18,718 nucleotides of DNA from Gemmataceae bacterium (GTDB lineage: Bacteria > Planctomycetota > Planctomycetia > Gemmatales > Gemmataceae). Every line of letters starts with the position of its first letter. Positions within the stretch are counted from its first letter, which is position 1. Made by a program: the position numbers and the translations under genes. Under the pieces are notes generated by a model. That model did not search any database. It was given only the letters and a program-made list of their open reading frames with translations, and was not told the DNA's origin. Location: positions 1 to 18,718 of the forward strand of contig SIAL01000020.1 in the NCBI GenBank assembly GCA_009691815.1, read 5' to 3'. Shown here piece by piece: positions 14,587 through 18,718 of the stretch.

Positions 14587-15801
14587 TTATGCCAAATCCC
14601 GATCCTCAAATAAGATCAGGCCAAGCAACAGGGCAACCGTGGTGTACATTATTCCGTAAAGGCTGACCATCCCAATATAGACAAGAAAAGGCCACGGTTC
14701 GGGAGGGGCGTCGCCAAGCAGGGCGGGTCCCACCCGGAAAAACTCAAGCGAGGGCAAAACCGTGTCAAAAACGCGCCCGGTGAACTCCAGCAATGTTGCC
14801 ACAGGGTCGTTTGGAGAGGCGATTCGGGCAATGGCCCCAATTTTGACCAAAACCGGGGTCAAGTGGGCCATGAGGTAGATGGATAGAATCACAGGCATAT
14901 TGACGGTGACCGGGAGGCGGGTTGCCAAGGAAACGGCAATGGCGGTGAGAAGAGTGATTTGCCAGCCGGAGAGAACCACGCCGGGGCCGACTTCATAAAG
15001 CATTCCCACCCATAGGCTTATGCCTCGAAAGATCCCCAAGGCGCTGTTGGGCAAATTGCCTTGATTGGTCAAGGTTTGCAGCCATACCCCAACGGGGATC
15101 GGGTCCATTCGTTCAATGTGGCGCTTTAAAAAGATGGTCACTTCAAACCAGGTGCCAAGAACCGAAATCATTACCAAAGCGGCCATTAAGATTCCCACGA
15201 ATTTGCCAAGGAGGAACTGGCGCCTTGAAACAGGCTTGCTTAAAACGGTTACCGCCGTTCGCCCTTCGATTTCTTCGCTGACAAAAAAGCCGGCGGCCAA
15301 GGCTCCAAAAATGGCTCCGCATAACATGAGGATGTCATAGCCGATTTCTTTTACCATTTTGTCGTCTTCACCAAAGGTGAAGTAGGGGACCATGGGTGCG
15401 GCCAACATCATCAAAAAGCCCATGCCACCAAGCAGCCAAAACATCGGTTGCCGGACTCCCTCGCGAAAAGCCGCTTGGGCGACGGCACCACCTTTGGGCC
15501 AGACCATTCCCAAAAAGGGCACACCAATAATAAAGGTGTCCAGCACCAACTGAAGTTGGGCAATGGCGGCGAACCACTGGCCCATCCCCTCGGTAATATC
15601 CGCTTCAAAGAGATTGATTATGGTGATGGGGATTACCACACACGCCAACAGTCCGGCAACGGCGGGAGGGAATAGGGTGGCAAAACCCCGTTTCAGCGGA
15701 TTTTGAACCAATCCCGAGGCAAGTAACCAAGGAATGGCAAGGATTACTTGCAACAGGCAGAGTAAAAACCCGGGAACAAACCAATCGAGCGAGAAATTCA
15801 T
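14587..15801 (-). CDS. ABC-2 type transporter permease
   Basis: A 404-residue polytopic membrane protein with about eight to ten hydrophobic segments. The stretch EEIEGRTAVTVLSKPVSRRQFLLGK (in two parts, EEIEGRTAVTVLSKPV and SRRQFLLGK, around residues 178-202) is the typical cytoplasmic coupling segment of ABC-2 permeases such as NosY or NatB types, directly after a membrane helix. Such permeases normally work with a separate ATPase subunit, but none is adjacent in this window; the next gene downstream encodes an ABC-exporter-like protein with a dead NBD. The substrate cannot be told. The ATG at 15799-15801 has AAGGA 11 bases upstream, and that site can pair with an upstream TCCTT (minus strand), which might damp translation. 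It lies 48 bases after the NAD kinase gene. Confidence 0.8.
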   Translation of the reverse strand: MNFSLDWFVPGFLLCLLQVILAIPWLLASGLVQNPLKRGFATLFPPAVAGLLACVVIPITIINLFEADITEGMGQWFAAIAQLQLVLDTFIIGVPFLGMVWPKGGAVAQAAFREGVRQPMFWLLGGMGFLMMLAAPMVPYFTFGEDDKMVKEIGYDILMLCGAIFGALAAGFFVSEEIEGRTAVTVLSKPVSRRQFLLGKFVGILMAALVMISVLGTWFEVTIFLKRHIERMDPIPVGVWLQTLTNQGNLPNSALGIFRGISLWVGMLYEVGPGVVLSGWQITLLTAIAVSLATRLPVTVNMPVILSIYLMAHLTPVLVKIGAIARIASPNDPVATLLEFTGRVFDTVLPSLEFFRVGPALLGDAPPEPWPFLVYIGMVSLYGIMYTTVALLLGLILFEDRDLA

Positions 15802-15812
15802 GGAATACCCGA

Positions 15813-15829
15813 TCCTTGATAATTAAGGA
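15813..15829 (-). promoter_or_regulatory. Hairpin that could mask the permease ribosome-binding site
   Basis: TCCTT-GATAATT-AAGGA reads the same way on both strands as a 5-bp stem with a 7-base loop. On the minus strand, the arm nearest the permease ATG is the only Shine-Dalgarno-like sequence there. A short stem like this is weak and may be chance. Confidence 0.25.
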
Positions 15830-15849
15830 AAAGACCTGATGGAGTCATC

Positions 15850-16722
15850 CTATGAGGGGGACCTTGTGTCGGTCGAGGGGGAACCGGGCAATAAATCGGT
15901 TCGAAAGCTGGGAAGGGTGCCCCAAGCCAGTTTTTCCCGCAAGGTCCGGTAAAAAGAACGAGACAACAGCCGAATCAGCTGGAAAAACACCGGGGCTTTG
16001 CGGATGGTGATCGGCCCATGCGGTCCCAAGGGTATCTCCACTTGGCCATCCACCATTGCTATCAACTGTTCACGGTCCCCGCCAAGTTTCAGGACAAGTT
16101 CCCGGGCGGCGGATTCTACCAAAGGTCGGCTGGTCAGGGCATGAGGGCAAATGGGGGTAATGACAAAGGCCTCCAGCTCTTGGCCAAGGATAGGACCCCC
16201 GGCGGCAAGACTATGCGCGGTGGAACCTACCGGGGTGCTGATGAGGACCCCATCCGCCCGATATTGGCTGACTTCACAACCGTCAATGAAAAGGCTCAGC
16301 TCCACCATCCGAAAAGGGGGCCCGGACTTGATGGACAAATCGTTCAACCCCAAAATGGGTTTGGTGGTGCCAGGACCGATACATTCCAGCATGAGATGGC
16401 GTGTGAGGCTAAAGGTGCCTGAATCCAGCGAATCGAGAATGTGTGGGATTTCTTGGCACTGGTATTCCGCCAAAAAACCAAGCCGCCCCAGATTGATCCC
16501 AAGCGTGGGGATTTGGCGATACCCCATTTGCCGGGCAGCACGAAGAATCGCCCCATCGCCCCCAAGCACGATGGCAAAATCGGCCTGAACTTCGGAAAGG
16601 TCGGTGGTTTGATGGAGATCGACGATGCGAACATCCGCCCGCCGCCGCAATTGGGGAATGATCTCGGTAGCGGCTTCGGAAACTCCATGGCGCAGCGCAT
16701 TGCCCAGCACGACAAGCCTCAT
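15850..16722 (-). CDS. nadK: NAD kinase (inorganic polyphosphate/ATP-NAD kinase)
   Basis: NAD kinase phosphorylates NAD to NADP in the cytoplasm and is the only known route to NADP. The 290-residue protein has the family's signposts in order: the GGDG motif (G54-G-D-G57, here followed by Ala rather than the usual Thr), GINLGRLGFLAE, the substrate-binding N127-D128 in place of the common Asn-Glu, DGVLISTPVGSTAHSLAAGGPI (in two parts, DGVLISTPVGSTA and HSLAAGGPI, from about residue 158), and ICPHALTSRPLV. The C-terminal 20 residues are a Ser/Pro-rich tail. The ATG at 16720-16722 follows AAAGGA closely; an in-frame TTG at 16746 would add eight residues and is less likely. It lies 72 bases after dxs on the same strand. 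Confidence 0.92.
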   Translation of the reverse strand: MRLVVLGNALRHGVSEAATEIIPQLRRRADVRIVDLHQTTDLSEVQADFAIVLGGDGAILRAARQMGYRQIPTLGINLGRLGFLAEYQCQEIPHILDSLDSGTFSLTRHLMLECIGPGTTKPILGLNDLSIKSGPPFRMVELSLFIDGCEVSQYRADGVLISTPVGSTAHSLAAGGPILGQELEAFVITPICPHALTSRPLVESAARELVLKLGGDREQLIAMVDGQVEIPLGPHGPITIRKAPVFFQLIRLLSRSFYRTLREKLAWGTLPSFRTDLLPGSPSTDTRSPS

Positions 16723-16794
16723 CTCAATCCTTTCCGATTTGCCCAAATTGTCCTGTTCTTGGTCCGGTAGGGGTTGGCTGGCCTTAATGGCTTG

Positions 16795-18718
16795 CTAGGC
16801 GCTTTGGCTTACGCCACTTTTGCGGACACGCCGGACCCCCGGTTGGGGAGCCCATAATTGGAGTTTTTTGCGAACAGCGCTGGCCATTCCCTCGGGATCG
16901 AGGCCACTTTCCTGAAGCTGTTCGGTGCGCTCGGCGTGGAGGATAAAGCGATCGGGATGTCCCAAACGGATCACATTTCGGGAATCCACCCCGGCTCGGT
17001 TGCACGCCTCAAGCACGGCACTTCCGTAGCCCCCTTCGAGGGATCCCTCTTCGATGGTGGCAACAACGGCCGCTTGGGCGATCGCTTTGAGCGTGGTAGT
17101 TTCATCAAGGGGTTTTGCAAAACGGGCGTTAACCACCCCCACCGAATAGCCTTCGTTTCGAAGGATTTGGGCGGCCTTTACAGCGTTACCCAAAAGTGTG
17201 CCAAAAGCTAAAAAGATGGCGTCGTCACCCCACTCCAGCACCTCGGCGGTGCCCAGTTCGACAGGGGCCACACAGCGGTCATGGGATTCCAGAGGGGCTT
17301 TGGGATAACGGATACCCACCGGGCTGTTGTTAGCAAGGGCAAAGTCCAGCATGGGTTTGACATCGGCTTCATCGCCGGGGGCCATAACGACCATATTGGG
17401 GAATATCCGCATATAAGGGATGTCGTAAACCCCATGGTGGGTTGGGCCGTCCGGACCGGTGAATCCCGCCCGATCCATGCAGAAAACCACGGGCAGGTTT
17501 TGCAGACAAACTTCCTGAAAGATCTGGTCGAAGGAGCGCTGCAAAAAGGTGGAATAGATCGCCACGATTGGTTTGGTGCCCACTTTTGCCATACCCGCCG
17601 CAAATGCCACTCCGTGACTTTCACAGATTCCCACATCGAAAAAGCGATCGGCATAATCCTTGCGGATTTTTTCGAGCTTGTTCCCTTGGCACATGGCGGC
17701 GGTGATGATGGCAACCTTGGTATCTGTTCCCATTTTTTCATGAATGGCTGCGCTGAACGCATCGGTGTAGCCTTTGGCCCCACCCTTTTTCAGCGAAAGA
17801 ATTGTCCGTTCGGGACCAACCTCCTCAAAAACAGGTGGGGTGTGGTAGGTGACCGGGTCGGCACTGGCCTGGGCTACACCTTCGCCTTTGTTAGTTAGGA
17901 CATGAAGCAATACCGGACCCTTGAGCTGTTTGACATCATTGATCCAACGCCTCAGTTCGGGAAGGTTGTGACCATCAATAGGACCAAAGTAGCGAAAGCC
18001 AAGCTCTTCAAAGAGAACGCCACCGTGGAAAAAGGCCTTTATCGCCTCTTTGGCCTGTTCGAGAAAATGGGTGGCCATGCCCCCTACAAGAGGCACCTTT
18101 TGTAAAAGGTCGCGAATATGCTTTTTCGAACCAAGGTACAAATCCGACATGCGGGCCTGATCGAGGCATTTGGCCAAAGAACCCACCCTTGGGCAGATCG
18201 ACATGGCATTGTCATTTAGGACGACTAGGAAATTTTTGTTAAGGGTGCCGGCATTATTTAAAGCCTCGAAAACAATACCCGAGGGGAGGGCACCGTCACC
18301 AATCACCGCCACGCTATGGCGATCCTGATGCCCATTTATGACATCTCCCATCTTTAAGCCAAGGGCCGTGGAGACGCTTGAGCCGGCGTGGCCTGTCATG
18401 AACAGGTCGTATTCGCTTTCGGCGGGGTTGGGATACCCCATGATTCCACCCTTGGTTCGGATGGAACCAAAGGACTCGTAGCGCCCGGTAATTAGTTTGT
18501 GGGGATAGATTTGGTGGCCAGTGTCCCAAATGAGGCGATCTTGGGTGAAGTCAAAGGAAAGGTGCAGGGCAAGGCAAAGTTCCACCACGCCCAAATTGCT
18601 GGCAAAATGAGCCGGTCTTACCCGAAGTATGCGAACCAGCTCGTCACGCATTTCCTGAGCAAGCTGCTTAAGCTGCTCTTCGGAAAGCTGTTGCAAGTCT
18701 TTGGGGGATTTGATTCCC
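16795..18718 (-). CDS. dxs: 1-deoxy-D-xylulose-5-phosphate synthase (DXS), 5' end outside window
   Basis: DXS joins pyruvate and glyceraldehyde 3-phosphate, using thiamine diphosphate, in the first step of the MEP isoprenoid pathway. About 640 residues are visible, nearly the family's full length. The frame continues upstream of a TTG at 18696 through GIKSPKDLQQL, which matches the usual DXS N-terminus, so the true start lies beyond base 18718. Motifs seen: DTGHQIYPHK, GHAGSSVSTALG, the ThDP/Mg site GDGALPSGIVFEALNNAG with LNDN, DGHNLPEL, FDVGICESHGVAFAAGMA with the catalytic Glu (common form E-Q-H, here E-S-H), YSTFLQRSFDQ and DRAGFTGPDGPTHHGVYD. The C-terminal 20 residues are basic and unlike the core. 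It is the first of several same-strand genes with short gaps. Confidence 0.95.
   Translation of the reverse strand, partial: GIKSPKDLQQLSEEQLKQLAQEMRDELVRILRVRPAHFASNLGVVELCLALHLSFDFTQDRLIWDTGHQIYPHKLITGRYESFGSIRTKGGIMGYPNPAESEYDLFMTGHAGSSVSTALGLKMGDVINGHQDRHSVAVIGDGALPSGIVFEALNNAGTLNKNFLVVLNDNAMSICPRVGSLAKCLDQARMSDLYLGSKKHIRDLLQKVPLVGGMATHFLEQAKEAIKAFFHGGVLFEELGFRYFGPIDGHNLPELRRWINDVKQLKGPVLLHVLTNKGEGVAQASADPVTYHTPPVFEEVGPERTILSLKKGGAKGYTDAFSAAIHEKMGTDTKVAIITAAMCQGNKLEKIRKDYADRFFDVGICESHGVAFAAGMAKVGTKPIVAIYSTFLQRSFDQIFQEVCLQNLPVVFCMDRAGFTGPDGPTHHGVYDIPYMRIFPNMVVMAPGDEADVKPMLDFALANNSPVGIRYPKAPLESHDRCVAPVELGTAEVLEWGDDAIFLAFGTLLGNAVKAAQILRNEGYSVGVVNARFAKPLDETTTLKAIAQAAVVATIEEGSLEGGYGSAVLEACNRAGVDSRNVIRLGHPDRFILHAERTEQLQESGLDPEGMASAVRKKLQLWAPQPGVRRVRKSGVSQSA

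Noticed and set aside
17281..17898. A 205-codon plus-strand open frame opposite dxs
   Set aside because: It is a shadow on the antisense of well-conserved DXS sequence and has no recognisable domain.

Overview
The window looks like a chromosomal segment of a planctomycete (Planctomycetota, possibly Gemmatales or a relative). The strongest indicator is the operon at 4920-9286. It pairs a Tat-exported DUF1501 protein with a large PSCyt1/PSCyt2(DUF1549)/PSD1(DUF1553) cytochrome-like protein, a combination greatly expanded in this phylum. A SUMF1-domain protein, PQQ-propeller proteins and long repeat-filled spacers fit the same picture. No phage genes, transposase, CRISPR array, rRNA or tRNA was seen.

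Layout, left to right. (1) 1-994, minus strand: a DUF420-like membrane protein overlapping the start of scpB by an ATGA junction; scpB runs off the left edge. (2) 995-2330: about 1.3 kb with no convincing gene. It holds several strong hairpins, a possible three-way-junction fold, a 20-bp-period direct repeat and a dispersed repeat family built around TTGTCCGTC. (3) 2331-4903, plus strand: two exported proteins, a divergent SUMF1/FGE-fold protein and an unrecognised protein with an EF-hand-like loop. (4) 4920-9286, minus: the DUF1549/DUF1553 and DUF1501 operon, with a good candidate promoter at 9338-9366. (5) 9421-11617, minus: an exported BamB-like beta-propeller fused to an STN-like domain, followed by a 76-residue CDGSH iron-sulfur protein. 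(6) 11809-18718, minus: dxs (start outside the window), NAD kinase, an ABC-2 permease, an ABC-exporter-like protein with a wrecked ATPase domain, and tadA.

How the genes relate. The right-hand cluster puts isoprenoid precursor synthesis (DXS), NADP supply (NAD kinase) and tRNA wobble editing (TadA) around two membrane transport proteins on one strand with gaps of 48-77 bp, so co-transcription is plausible. The most unusual gene is the 700-residue ABC protein at 12407-14509. Its nucleotide-binding domain aligns along its whole length, yet Walker A, Q-loop, signature, Walker B aspartate, D-loop and H-loop are all substituted. It looks like an intact pseudo-ATPase rather than a decayed gene.

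Limits: all family calls come from reading motifs by eye, with no database search. Promoters and RNA folds are proposals from pattern matching.
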